The notes beneath the pieces are model-generated. The model had not been told where the DNA came from. It worked only from the letters and a program-made list of their open reading frames with translations, and did no database searches. A DNA stretch of 64,000 nucleotides from Elysia chlorotica (Eukaryota; Mollusca; Gastropoda; Plakobranchidae). This document shows positions 1 to 11,559 of this stretch, piece by piece (position 1 is the stretch's first letter; each line of letters opens with the position of its first letter). Both the position numbers and the translations under genes were made by a program. The stretch is from positions 233,599 to 297,598 of the forward strand of contig RQTK01000441.1 of NCBI GenBank assembly GCA_003991915.1. The letters run 5' to 3'.

Positions 1-67
<67 letters not shown>

Positions 68-210
68 AGAGATTGAGAGAGAGAGAAAGAGAAAGAGAAA
101 GAGAAAGAGAGATTGAGAGAGAGAAAGAACAAGAGAGAGGGAGAGAGAGGGGGAGGGAGGGAGAGAGAGAGGAAAATAGAAAGAGGGAGAGACAGCGCGA
201 GAGAGATAAA
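1..210. repeat. (GA)n microsatellite with degenerate purine-rich flank
   Basis: A perfect GA tract fills about the first 64 bases. It is followed by interrupted GA, GAAA and GGGA purine sequence to about 210. Relative to the minus-strand gene this would be a CU tract in the intron 3' of the TSC22-box exon. ORFs across it only encode alternating Arg/Glu. Confidence 0.95.
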
Positions 211-905
211 GAGGTGATCGCTTGCATTTTTTTTTTAAATAAAAGAATGAGGCTTACAAGCTCACCGACTATATAAATAAGAACGAAAACATTACGTGGA
301 GGCAACGAAAATAAAATATCGGTGGAGCAATTTCAACTGGGATCTATGCAGTGAAAAAAGACCGATCACGTCAACGAAAGTGACGAGAAAGCATTAACAA
401 AACATAACATAACAACACAAATACCAAAACAATAACAACAACAACGAATTCTAATAATGGAGTAGAATATAAAGTAGGAAAGGGTGCGAAAAGAAGGAAC
501 AATTTTTTAAAAGAGAAATCTCAAAGAAAAGAGAGACAACAGTGATTGCTTAGCAGAAAAGACTTGACAAAGCGAAGAATGGTTAAATCTTAAAATTACG
601 TTAAACATTAGTGATAGATGTGTCTTACCGTACTTTATTTAAACGAAGAATTATATTCAACCGAAGGGAAGACAAACATAGCTCCTAAAAACAAACACCA
701 CAGCGTATACATATTTAACTTACCCACCAAACCAACAACAAAAACAACAACAATCAATCGATCAGTCACCAACGATCAATCAATCAATCAACCAGTGAGA
801 GAGACACACACAGAGACAAAGACAGAGACAGTTAGAAAGAAGGAGAGGGGAGAGATAGAGAGAGGGAAAAATTGATTGATGGATAGATAAATAGAAAGAT
901 AAGAG
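211..905. other. A-rich intronic sequence, no feature seen
   Basis: The stretch is A-rich, with short CAA and TCAATCAA-type runs and then scattered GA. I see no splice-flanked ORF. It lies just 3' (minus strand) of the TSC22-box exon, so it is presumably intron. Confidence 0.6.
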
Positions 906-921
906 ATCGAGCGAGAGAGTG

Positions 922-957
<36 letters not shown>

Positions 958-960
958 TTA

Positions 961-1019
961 GCGCACAATGACTGAGTAGATGTAATACTCACCATGGCCT
1001 GCTTTATCTTGTTGTTGTC

Positions 1020-1021
<2 letters not shown>
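961..1021 (-). pseudogene. Partial duplicate 1 of the TSC22-box exon 3' end plus donor
   Basis: On the minus strand this repeats the last ~28 nt of the 46-nt exon at 1234-1279, then its donor GTGAGT and about 25 nt of intron. It is cut off upstream by a GA tract and lacks the acceptor and the codons for GGSTVA. It differs from the intact exon by an extra AAC and by substitutions, including one giving Lys for Glu in KIEQAM. It looks like a broken copy made by exchange between flanking GA tracts. It is unlikely to be spliced in because no acceptor adjoins it. Confidence 0.8.

Positions 1022-1072
<51 letters not shown>
1022..1072. repeat. (GA)n microsatellite
   Basis: A GA dinucleotide run with one GGA interruption separates the two partial exon copies. 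Confidence 0.95.
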
Positions 1073-1090
1073 TAAAACAAGAACACTTTA

Positions 1091-1146
1091 CCGCACAGTG
1101 TCACAGTATGTAGATGTAGTACTCACCATGGCCTGCTCTATCTTGT

Positions 1147-1149
<3 letters not shown>
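1091..1149 (-). pseudogene. Partial duplicate 2 of the TSC22-box exon 3' end plus donor
   Basis: This is a second truncated copy. On the minus strand it reads TCGACAAGATAGAGCAGGCC then ATG and the donor GTGAGTACTACATCTAC. It keeps codons for DKIEQAM and the donor, and then runs directly into GA repeat where the upstream part of the exon should be. The intron side is almost identical to the intact copy, so the duplication appears fairly recent. Confidence 0.8.

Positions 1150-1184
<35 letters not shown>
1150..1184. repeat. (GA)n microsatellite
   Basis: This GA run lies directly against the breakpoint of the second partial exon copy. Confidence 0.95.
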
Positions 1185-1186
<2 letters not shown>

Positions 1187-1233
1187 AACAAGAACACGTT
1201 ACCGCACAGTGACTGAGTAGATGTAGTACTCAC

Positions 1234-1279
1234 CATGGCCTGCTCTATCTTGTTGTCGATAGCCACCGTACTGCCTCCA
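1234..1279 (-). CDS. TSC22D: TSC22-box exon (46 nt), TSC22 domain family gene
   Basis: This is an internal coding exon of a TSC22/bunched family gene. Minus-strand sequence TTTTTTGTCGTTTCAG forms a good acceptor. The exon starts with the third base of a split codon (T), then encodes GGSTVAIDNKIEQAM, and ends exactly after ATG at donor GTGAGT. Vertebrate family members carry the nearly identical SG-A-S-VVAIDNKIEQAM, followed by DLVKSHL and the leucine zipper. That continuation is not in the window and should be in the next exon left of base 1. Family members are nuclear/cytoplasmic dimerising regulators; long isoforms bind NRBP1/Madm and act in growth and cell-volume signalling. The exon needs a donor that leaves two bases of a codon, and all three long exons upstream on this strand do that. 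Two truncated copies of its 3' end lie at 961-1021 and 1091-1149. Paralogue-level naming (D1-D4) is not possible from this exon. Confidence 0.92.
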
Positions 1280-1285
1280 CTGAAA

Positions 1286-2255
1286 CGACAAAAAAGAGAG
1301 AGCAAAATTATTTGTTTATTAAGGGAAAGGGCATTTTTTACTGATAAAACAGCAACAACATCAACATCATCAACAACAACAATAACAACAACAATAGATA
1401 GATAGATATTTGGTAGATAACCTGAAAGGACAGGAAAACGGAACAAAATTAGTACGTAGTAGAGAGACAAACAAAACAGCAAACAATAAAATAGACAAAA
1501 AGAAAAAAAAAAAGAAAGAAAACAAAGCGGCATACAGACAATCATAAAAATAAAAAGAGAAAGACAATATAGTACGTACAATTAGTTTTGGCGCATCGAA
1601 TTCTAAACAACCATGGTTGATAGGCCAAGTTGTTATGACCTATGAAAAACCTAATAATACATCTTTTATTTGTTCTTGCCAGTAGCCCTTACAAAAACTA
1701 AAGTCGATGATGTCGCAATGGAATGTCGATATTTTCTGCAGGAATCAGGCCAACAAAATGGCAATCATGAGATACTATGATAGACATTTACAGGCAAACT
1801 ATATAGCGGATAATTCATCATACATAAAAATGATTGGCGCGCCAAAAAATAAAAATAAAATAAAAAAACAACAGTAACACATATAGATGCCAACTGAACC
1901 AAGTTATTTTTCATGAAATCTTGACCAACAATAAGATAGAATACCATGACTGTATTCAGATTCGACTAACAGTTTTTACTCTTGTTTATTAACTAAACCT
2001 GAGATAGCAATAAAAAGTAAAAGCATTTAAAGTAAGCGGGAATGTTAAACTAAAAAATAAATATAATGATAAAGGAGGCATTTTTAAATAAGAGTGGAAG
2101 TAATGCACCGAATAGTTTTTTCTTTTCCCGCTTATGCACTCATGATTTAAAAAATAAAAATAAAAAGAACAAAACGAACACACAAAGGCTGCATGAGGGT
2201 TTAAAAGTAGCTCACGGTGTTTTCATATGCTGAAGACATTTCATTGTCAGATAGA
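1286..2255. other. Intron, no feature recognised
   Basis: This is AT-rich sequence upstream (minus strand) of the TSC22-box exon. It has a short ACAACAACA/ATAGATAG cluster near 1360-1410. Six-frame ORFs here are short and of low complexity. No splice-bounded coding segment was found. Confidence 0.6.
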
Positions 2256-2257
2256 GG

Positions 2258-2319
<62 letters not shown>

Positions 2320-2340
2320 AGAGAGAGAGAGGAGAGAGAG

Positions 2341-2420
<80 letters not shown>
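2256..2420. repeat. Compound (GA)n-(AAT)n microsatellite
   Basis: A GA tract from about 2262 to 2340 joins directly to about 26 ATA/AAT units from 2341 to 2419. Both overlapping ORFs are repeat translations (RERE..., poly-Asn, poly-Ile). Confidence 0.97.
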
Positions 2421-2421
<1 letters not shown>

Positions 2422-4090
2422 TGTTCACTATACTCATCTCTTTCCTGGTCACACCATTATTACCATTACCATCAACATCACCATCATTCTTTTTTCTTCA
2501 GTGCAGAAACAAGCAGAGTGCGTTGTTAATCAGGGTTGACAGTGAGTTGGTGTTTGTTTTTTTAAACCAATAGATTACATGCAAAAATTCAGTATTTTGG
2601 TTCAATAACCACTAGAATTATTTCAAAAGCTTGATCCCCTCCCCGACGAAAATTCGTCAGTTTTGTTAAACAAAACAAATAAGTGTTTAGGCCAAGGTCT
2701 TTATGTTTTTTCTTTGTTAACCTTCTCGTAATAGTATTATACTTTATTTTTTACTTTGAAAAACTCTTGAAAACTTAGTTTGAAGCAGACATCCAAGAGG
2801 CACACATAGGGGGGAAAAGGGGGGAGAGGGTGAGTTAAAAATAAACAAATTAATGGAAGCAGCACCTGTGACCTAATGCACCTTTCCTGGTGTCAAACTG
2901 TCAACTTTCTCCCTTTTGTTATCTCGCGCTTGACAATGTTGCAATTAAGTTTCATTGTATCCTACTTCTGTATCTACCTACTTTTACGTTTCATATGTGC
3001 AAGGAACGGAGACAGATAAAGGCTGGGATGGGTATTGACAAAATCAATCTAAAAATTTCACTAAACTTAGGCTTTTTTTTTTTCGTCTTTCAAATTCACT
3101 CACAATATCCCTGAATATGGGGGAATAAAATCACCCGCTAGCGCTGGAAACTCATTGTTAATTACGGCTGTACAGTACAAATCCGCATTCTCTTTGTTCA
3201 GTGTCAGGGGAAACAACCGAGCTTAAAAAATGATAGAAGTGACCCTTTCGCATTAATTCCCTTTGAAACTACAAAACCCTCAGCTAACAAGTTAATTTGT
3301 TGTTGTTTTTTTATGTATATACGTAAAACCACATACGAAAAGAAAAACGCAGTACAAAAGGTATACCTGGATTTACCAAGACGTTTGGAAAAAGCCTAAT
3401 GTGTGACTGTTGATGACAATATCATTAAAGATCGTCAAATGAAGGATCCAGGGGGGACTACTCGATTAACAAAAAGAAGAAAAAACGAAAAAAAAAACAA
3501 ACAAACAAAAAACGCCTTAGATACACCTGCTCATGCAGTGACATGTTAGCATTGTGACTGTCAGATGAGACATTAAATGATGGCTGGACAGATCCAACAT
3601 TGGCAGAAAAAGGTATTGATCTAAATATTGGTAAACAAAAAGGCACATGATAGCAGAGTGGCAGTCAGAGACAGGAAGGGATTGGGGGGAAGAGAAAGGG
3701 AGAGAGATAGAGAGAGACAAGTTGAAAGAGATATGAGAGAGGGGAATGCAAAGGTAAAGAAAGAAAGAGAAAGAATATACATACTCTAAATATCCCCCCC
3801 CCCCCAACTACCCTTGGTCCTCCACCCACTGCAACCATTTTGAAGGATAACCCCCGCCCCGTAAGCGTCTCAATCCCTCTGTCTTACATAATAAAGAATC
3901 CCCGATCAACAAGTGAGCATGATTAACTGGCTAAAAACTGCCATATGGTAGGAGTTGGGTGTGGGGAGGAGGGGATGAACGTCTTAGCTGAGGGTCGGTT
4001 ACATAAAACCAGGGCAGTAGATAGACAGAAATAAAAGGAGAAAAAATGTAAAGCAGTGATAGTATGACCATAAAGAAAAAAACAGCGAGA
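2421..4090. other. Intron, no gene seen
   Basis: Unique AT-rich sequence with a C-run near 3795-3806 and degenerate GA purines at 3670-3770. No ORF shows coding character and no dispersed repeat core was recognised. Confidence 0.55.
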
Positions 4091-4099
4091 GAGAGAAAT

Positions 4100-4103
<4 letters not shown>

Positions 4104-4146
<43 letters not shown>
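4104..4146. repeat. (GA)n microsatellite
   Basis: A GA run flanked by GAAA-type interruptions. Confidence 0.95.
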
Positions 4147-4762
4147 AAGAGAGGGTACATAGAGAGCGATAGAAAAAGATACAAAACAGAGAAACAGGCG
4201 TACGATCACGCCGCCAGACACAGGGTAGGAGATTGTGATATTTATGTGTGTATAATTATAATCCTTTCACCGTCACGCTAACAAACAAAAGCTTGTTTTG
4301 TAATCTCAAGATATAATACTGAGCTTTGTGAGAGTCTGTGTGTTTGTGAGTCGGTAAAACAGGGGGAAGGGTGGTGGCGGCGGCCGATTTTCAGGTAACC
4401 GTTAATACAATCACAACAATTGTTTGTTTTGTTCATGCTTGCTTTGTCAACAATTGCCCCGATATCAAGCCACAACCACGGCGCAGACAAACAGAAGTTT
4501 GCTTGGTGGTTTGATGATTTCCAGATCATAAGCTCATTATGTGTATGTATAGGTGTGTGTTGGTGTGTGTAGGATGTTCACAATCACAATACTTGTTATA
4601 TCGTGTACGACGACAGATACACACATCCATCAAGGCGCCATCAGCAGCTATCATTATTCGTATCACGCAACAAGAAAATGTATGTGTGTTGGAGCTCCGG
4701 AGCTCAGTTTTCACATTTGTAATTATCGGAAGTGGTGTCTGTGAGGGTGAAAGTGAGAAACA

Positions 4763-4763
4763 G

Positions 4764-4803
<40 letters not shown>

Positions 4804-5132
4804 AAAGAGAGGGGAGAGAGAGAGGTGATGGAGAGGGAAAGAGGGCGGAGATCAATAGAGGATGCTTTTTGCGAGACAACATACGATGATCCTTGTAGAT
4901 GGAATTGGCAGGAAGGTTTGGGGACAGAGTTTATGTAAACAAAGCAGGGGATCAGACAAAAGGCAAACAACAACGTCAACAACAACAACATGAACAACAA
5001 CAGCAACACCAACAACGTCAACAACGTCAACTGCAAGATTAGAGACGGTGAATTGCGACAAGATGGGGAGAGAGAGAGAGGAGGGTGGTGGAAAATGATA
5101 AATAGAGAGACAGAAAATGAGAGAGAAGCAGA

Positions 5133-5197
<65 letters not shown>

Positions 5198-5375
5198 GTT
5201 AAGTTAGCAAGGTAGAATGACAGACGGAGTAAAGTCATGTACAGTACCAGTACAATCAATATCAGTACTTTGTACCAGTTACTGGATCGTAAAAGATTTA
5301 GTTACCGCAATCAAAGTGTACGAGATAAAGTCTCTAGAGAGTGAAAGCACCACCAGAGTTCAGGAGGGGAGAGAC

Positions 5376-5415
<40 letters not shown>

Positions 5416-5646
5416 ACAGAGAGACAGACAGAGAGAGAGAGAGACCTAAAGTGAGGGAGGCGCTGAAAGAGAGAAGACACTTGAAAAAGGTGAGATAAGG
5501 AAGAGAAGGAGGGAAGATAATGGAAAGAGAATGAATGAGAGAGAGAGAGAGAGAGAGAGAGCAGAAGACCAGAAAAAGAGGTAGAGATAGACAGAACCAG
5601 AGAGAGAGACTGACAGAGAGAGATAGAGAGAGAGAGAGAGGGGGGG
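4763..5646. repeat. Cluster of (GA)n tracts
   Basis: Four main GA runs (about 4765-4796, 5130-5196, 5380-5412 and 5535-5562) sit in degenerate GA/GACA purine sequence, with a G-run at 5640-5648. All have purines on the plus strand. Confidence 0.93.
4821..4990 (+). repeat. Local dispersed duplication, copy A
   Basis: A ~170-bp segment beginning AGAGGTGATGGA and containing GATGGAATTGGCAGGAAGGT is repeated at 7000-7140. Copy A has about 28 extra bases after GATGCTT. Both copies adjoin GA tracts on the left and CAA-rich sequence on the right. Confidence 0.85.
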
Positions 5647-5690
5647 GGCGAAGAAATAGGTGATAGAAGAAGAAAAAAAAATACTTCCAT

Positions 5691-6300
5691 TACTAACTTC
5701 TCTTTGCTCTTAGCCAGTCCCTAGAATACTTTACAGTAGCACGTTTCAAATTAATATCCCATCACGATTTACGTGACTTGCAGAAAAGATATTTAATGGG
5801 TGACTTTCATCGATATATCCAATTTAAAAAGATGTATCTAATAAACCTACTGGACAGGTTAACACACACACACACAACACATACACACACTGCTAGTTTA
5901 CTGTTATGGACGTTTTGGATTGAACACAGCACTGTTTCTTCAGGTAATATAAAATCTCACCAATTTGCATTAGACAAAGTAACAGTGTTGTAAAAACGCA
6001 TGTCTGTTTGTCTGTCTGTCTGTCGTTCTCTCATTTCTTAACCAGCAGAACAACGATGATTTAAAAGTTACCTAACGCTGTCGATCTGTCTCCTTATGTG
6101 TGTCTGTGTTGCTCACCACCCCAACCCCCAAACCAGATTGCTTGTGTCTCAGACTGAGAGACAAACGGCGTTAAGAAAGCCCGCCTATCGATCACGCTAA
6201 CCGGGCTGCCCCATTGATTACGTGACTGGATTCAGAGCACGGATCGAAATCTGGTCAGGCCATACAAACTTTGGGAGACACAAAACACAAGAGTGGGAGA
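5691..6300. other. Intron, no gene seen
   Basis: Contains a short CA run (5861-5890) and a short (TCTG)n run at 6002-6022. Otherwise nothing was recognised. Confidence 0.5.
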
Positions 6301-6309
6301 GATAGGCTG

Positions 6310-6625
<316 letters not shown>

Positions 6626-6627
6626 GT

Positions 6628-6822
6628 TGTAGTTGAGTTGGTTTAACGTCCAACCTCAACACTATATAGGCTATATTGTGGAAGGGACCCAAGACTAACA
6701 ATTTTATGTGCTGCCACACACGAGATAGGGCGGTGATACCATGACTCCTGTCTCAGCCGGTCACATTAAACTGACACCGACCCAACCAGAAGGGAACGAA
6801 CCACGGACATCTTGAGCTATAA
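6628..6822 (-). mobile_element. SINE-like dispersed repeat (minus orientation)
   Basis: Starts with GTTGAGTTGGTTTAACGTCC, the reverse complement of the element's tail. It continues through conserved blocks CTATATTGTGG, TGTGCTGCCACACA and TGACTCCTGTCTCAGCCG to ACTGACACCGACCCAACCAG. At least ten related copies lie elsewhere in the window. I do not recognise the named family. Confidence 0.8.
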
Positions 6823-6829
6823 AGTAGAA

Positions 6830-6936
6830 GTGAGTTTGTGAGCGAGTTTCTTTTTACGGCACGTCAACAACAACAATAACAGAGAGAGAGAGAGAGAGAG
6901 AGAGAGCGAGTTTCTTTTTACGTCAACAACAACAAT

Positions 6937-6967
<31 letters not shown>

Positions 6968-6985
6968 CTAGAGAGAGAGAGCTAG
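6830..6985. repeat. Duplicated GAGTTTCTTTTTACG unit with (GA)n
   Basis: The segment GCGAGTTTCTTTTTACG...TCAACAACAACAATAACAGAGAG occurs twice in a row (about 6843 and 6907), each followed by a GA tract. The first copy reads TTTTTACGGCACGTCAAC, resembling the SINE-like fragment at 47987. Confidence 0.8.
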
Positions 6986-6999
6986 AGAGGGAGAGACAG

Positions 7000-7140
7000 A
7001 GAGGTGATGGAAAGGGGGAGAGGGCAAAGATCATTACAGGATGCTTGTGGATGGAATTGGCAGGAAGGTTTGGGGACAGAGTATTATGTAAACAAAGCAG
7101 GGGATCTGACAAAAAGCAAACAACATCAACAACAACAACC
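7000..7140 (+). repeat. Local dispersed duplication, copy B
   Basis: Repeats 4821-4990 at high identity, including GATGGAATTGGCAGGAAGGT and AACAAAGCAGGGGATC, but lacks a ~28-base internal stretch. Confidence 0.85.
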
Positions 7141-7660
7141 TTGGATATCGGCCAATCTATGTTTTCAAACATAACTGAAAACCGTACGCCTACGAAGCGT
7201 ATAGCTTTCTTTTTTAGACGGCTAGATTGGCAGCTCTGGTTTTAAGCTCTATCTGATGGTCTTTGGTTGTACAAAGCAAGTCAGTTAATCTGTACCTGTT
7301 AAACTTTACACAATGCACGCAAAAGCAATTAAAAAGACCCAACACAAACCATAAGACAAACAAAATCGAAAGCCAAAACAAACACCGGTATAATTAACGT
7401 ACAGACAATGTGACATGTATCAACGTGTCGGCAACCTGTGCCAGCATGTGTATTGGAAATCTCGATGCAAACCCAAAGACAAAATAGCACTAAAAACAAC
7501 AATAAATTCAAGATAGAGAGACATAACATGTTTCCCTATTACAAGTCATATCTCCTTGTTAAACGTCCTCTAGAGGGGTCATAATACGGTGACGAGTCCC
7601 ACCACTCCTCACGCTCGAAGGTTCGAAACATGCATGTAAGTGGGGTATAAGGGACTGCGT
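7141..7660. other. Intron, no gene seen
   Basis: Unique sequence immediately 3' (minus strand) of the coding exon ending at 7669. No further signal was recognised. Confidence 0.5.
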
Positions 7661-7668
7661 GTACTCAC

Positions 7669-9158
7669 GCCAGCGACTCGACACACTGAAAGCCCGTGAA
7701 AAAGAACAGGTCCCCGGCCTCGGGAAGACCCACTAGATGAGGCTGGAAGCCAGACACATCTTCAGCTCCGGGAATTCTCGCCAGCTGCGAATGGAAGTAA
7801 GGCATGTTCTCAGCTTCGGAAATACCCGCTAGTCGTTGGAAGCCAGGCATGTCTTCGGCTCCGGGACTGCCCGCCGCTAGCTGTTTGTAGTTGGGGATAT
7901 CACCTCCGCCGCCCCCTAAAGGCAATGGGGGGTATAAAGATGGAGAGGGGACGCTATCGTCCATGCTCAAGCCGCAGTCTCCAGTCACTGTGGTCAAACC
8001 GTCCATGCCACGGGGGACGGAGCAGCTCCGGAGCAAGCCGGACGGCGCTACCACTCCGCTAAAGTTGTGCTGTACCACTGAGCCGCTTGGGGGACCCATC
8101 GCCGTGAAACTCATGGGCGGCATAAAGCCCGGAGGACACATGCTGCTCGGGAAAGGAAATTTCTGCTGCTGTACAATATCACCGACAGAGGCAGTGGAAT
8201 CCACGGGAAAACTTTGCGTCATGGACGGAGTGCCGTGCGAGAAGCGTCTCGGTGTCACAGAGGCGGGCGTGGCGGGAGCGCCAACTGAAACATTCGATCC
8301 CAGGCCGCACGCGATGGAAAAGCTCTGCTGCATCATCGACGGAAAAGAGAAGTCTCTGCTGGAAATATCGTGCGAGTAGCGCCTCAGTGACGGCACGCCC
8401 CTGTCCTGTGTCTTTGCCTTGAGAGACTGCTGGTGGAGCAGCCAGTCTAGTATGAACGAAGGCGGCAGGGAGCCGGGAAGGAACATGGCCCCAATAGGGT
8501 GCGCTAGGCTGGTGGAAGGCGGTCCCTCTATGGGGTTTGGTAAACTGAGAGAAGGAGTTCCTCCTCTGGATCCCATGGAGTTTGGTGAGCTGGCAGGTGG
8601 CAATCCTTTGGCCCCCATGGGGAGCTGTAGGCTGGCAGAGGACTGCACTCGTTTGGTCCCGACGGGGTGAGCCACGCTGTCAGGAGCAGGTCCTTCTTTG
8701 GACTCCAGGGGCTGTGCATTCCTCGAAGCAGGAGGCGGCGGGCGATCCTCAGGAGCCACAGTCATCGTGATGGCCGGAGTGCTACTGTCTGCGGCCGCGG
8801 AAACCAGTGTCACCGGAAGCGGACCAGGAGCAGTCGACAGATGGGGCGCCGGAAGCGGAAGTGGGAGTGGCGTGTGGATGTCGCAGTGAGGAGGTTCTCC
8901 CGAGGTGCACGGGCTGAACAAATGGCGCCGCTGCGTGGAGGTGATCACTGTACTGTTGCCACGTACACAGGGCTTGCTGTAAGTTGAGTCTGCGCTGCTG
9001 GCAGTAGTTGCTATGGTTACAATGGGTGGCGTGTCTACATTGCTCATGCTGAGAGTCAGAAAGTTTACTTTGGTGTTGGAGCCGCAGGAAGTCTCAGTGT
9101 CTCTGACGAGTGTGTTGTTATCGTTGCTGCTGTCATGGATATTTATGCTGTTGGTCAT
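7669..9158 (-). CDS. Long coding exon, probable N-terminal region of a TSC22-family isoform
   Basis: The frame is open from ATG at 9158 (A at -3; upstream in-frame TAA) to donor GTGAGTAC at 7668, about 497 codons. The last codon is split after two bases (GC), so joining to 1279 gives GCT (Ala) then GGSTVAIDN. An alternative start is an acceptor CTTTCTGACTCTCAG at 9049. It gives a 1380-nt exon (9048-7669) whose entry and exit are both phase 2, so the segment could be a cassette exon. The protein is Pro/Ser-rich with no globular domain seen. Residues ~160-227 hold about five degenerate ~15-residue repeats around S-x-x-x-P-x-G-x-K. Residues ~420-490 hold four ~17-residue repeats with PGAEDMPGF-like cores. 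Basophilic sites RRYSHD and RRFSHG lie in the middle. Membership in the TSC22 gene is inferred from strand, order and phase; long N-termini of this family are poorly conserved. Confidence 0.62.
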
Positions 9159-10715
9159 TTTGTGATTACAGCAGCTGTTGCTTTTGTTCTTATGTGGTTC
9201 TTATTATTGATGCGGTTGTTGTTTTTGTTATCATTGCTTGTACACGCTCGTAAAGAAATCAGTACGTATAATCCAATGTATCACAGTTACAGTCTTGTTG
9301 CTCCGCGTTGTACTTTCAACACACTTCAGACGTGTCTTACACACGTTAGTTAGAGTTTTGCTTTACCCAGTGCAACATAAAAGGCGACATGTCACGGTTT
9401 CAGTACAACGTTTTTAACCATCGATTCATTCCAAACAACCTCTGCTTTTTTTACATCCCTGGCACGAAAAATCGGTCGGCGCATAATACTTAATACAACG
9501 TACGTGTACATTGGCCATGTTTCATTCAGTCCATCCCCGTACGCGTATGCTTCTACCCAGGCCATCCTCGTGCTTTTCTGCTAATTATATAATTATCTAG
9601 ACCAGGCTCATTACCATGCGCGTTGTATGCTTTTATCCATGCTTTTATCCACTCCAGCATGATGCACACAAGTAATTCATAATTATGCTTAGGGGTCTCC
9701 TATAATCGATTTAGAACTCCCATGTTAAATTGTGTAAAGCGTGCCACAAGCCGATGAATTGATGGTCAGGAATGAAACAACCGGACTAGACCTGAGAAGA
9801 AAGACTAGAGATTGGACAAGGCTGGACATCATCTCTGACCGGCCAGTGGTCACGCGCTGAGCATCAAGTCCGACACGATCGCACAGCGTCCAGTTATCTC
9901 CTGTTTCCGGTGCAGGAGAGACAGAGAGAGGATGAGAGATAGACAGACAGAGACAGAGAGAAGGAGAAAGGAGCTTTCAGTAAACCCCATTTCCTATGGT
10001 CAGTGCAGGTGAAGGGAGTAAGATTTCCTTAGCGATTGTCCTCAATTTGACTAGAATGTTTATGATGGAAATTGCTGTCTCTCGTTGTGTTTTTGTTTGT
10101 CTATTTGATTTTTAAGCCTCGGGCACTTGATACTTTCCTAACGTACCTCTACGGATTCACAAGAGAACTAGCTATACATTCACGGCTTTCAGAAAGCGGG
10201 GAAAACAGAAGAACACTGCTGACTAACTGGTAAACAATATGGCTGGGATGTGCGTGTGTGTGTGTGTGCCAAAAACAATGTATAAGGTAATGGTATTGGT
10301 TAGGGCTCAAAGAAAACTGCGTCTGCCAAACTGTTATCCCCAGGCCTTGAGTAATGAAGTTCTGAACGAAGAGGAAGGTGTGTGTGTGTGGGGGGGGGGG
10401 GGGCTGAGTAAGAAAAGGAAAGAACAAAACATAAATTTATCTTCTGTTGCTTGACGCTTAAAAAGCAATAAACCAGCCAATCACTGTTATTGTCCGATAT
10501 CGTCACTAGACTAATGAGCCAGACTGATTGCTTCTAGGCTGAAACCTCAGGTCCACGAAGAAGGAATCAATACTCGTACTGCGCATGTCTTGTCTCCCCC
10601 GTCTGCACCATGTCTTGTACATCTCTCGCCCACTCTCTCTCCATCAATCAGATTCATCCTCAGCTCTACAGTCTAATTAACCTGCCGCAATGGCATTATC
10701 GGAATCCCATTTGTA
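9159..10715. other. Intron or upstream region, no gene seen
   Basis: Unique sequence. It contains a short degenerate GA/GACA patch (9916-9962), a GT run (10250-10268) and a G-run (10390-10402). No promoter element was convincing, although an alternative first exon at 9158 would need one here. Confidence 0.5.
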
Positions 10716-10718
<3 letters not shown>

Positions 10719-10761
<43 letters not shown>

Positions 10762-10762
10762 G

Positions 10763-10828
<66 letters not shown>

Positions 10829-10829
10829 G
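10719..10829. repeat. (GA)n microsatellite
   Basis: A GA tract with a few GGGA and GAAGA interruptions. Confidence 0.96.
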
Positions 10830-11039
10830 CGTCATAGGCTGTGGCACACCAGCTTTACAGAAAACGCAATTAATAGAATATCTGCCGTATCTAATAGGCT
10901 GACCACTAGTGCACAATGAAACCAGGCTTCCTGTCACTAATTATTATGAATTAAAGGACATGAAACACTATTGTGTATTAAGTATTAATACAGTTAACAC
11001 GAATATTCACTATCACTCCTACAAGAATTAATACTTTTT

Positions 11040-11135
11040 ACTGTTGCTGCTGGTGCTGCTACTACTACTACTACTACTACTATTACTGCTTCTGTTGCTG
11101 CTGCTACTACTGCTGCTGCTGCTGCTACTATTATA
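11040..11135. repeat. Mixed (CTG)/(CTA)/(TTA) triplet repeat
   Basis: Tandem triplets drawn from CTG, CTA and ACT. The minus-strand ORF through it is an Ala/Val-rich repeat translation. Confidence 0.9.
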
Positions 11136-11559
11136 GTAATACTACTTATACACAACCAGTCACGTTGCACTCTCTCTCCCACTCTGAGTAAACACAGAAC
11201 TCGAGTCAACCGCCTTAGCTCAGTGCACAAATCAGTCTGAAGTGAAAACACGTTGCCTAATAGTAACAATCTACAGTAGTAACAACACACGGTGCTCTAG
11301 TCAACGTACGCCCGTACAAAGGGTAGCTTGCACTATCCTAAAACCGGCGTCTAAGTTTAAAGCGCTAACGCACTTTCGACCCCAGTGACAGTAACAATAT
11401 GTACAGGCTAATCTAATTTAGATTAGATTAATAGTACTGTCACATCACTAGAGAATGGAACTGCGCGGACCTCGTGATTCAAGGCAATCTCTGTAGAGGC
11501 GAGACAATGTCATCTATGACTAGTTTTACGTCCCCTCAATGTCCGAAGTAATTCTACAC

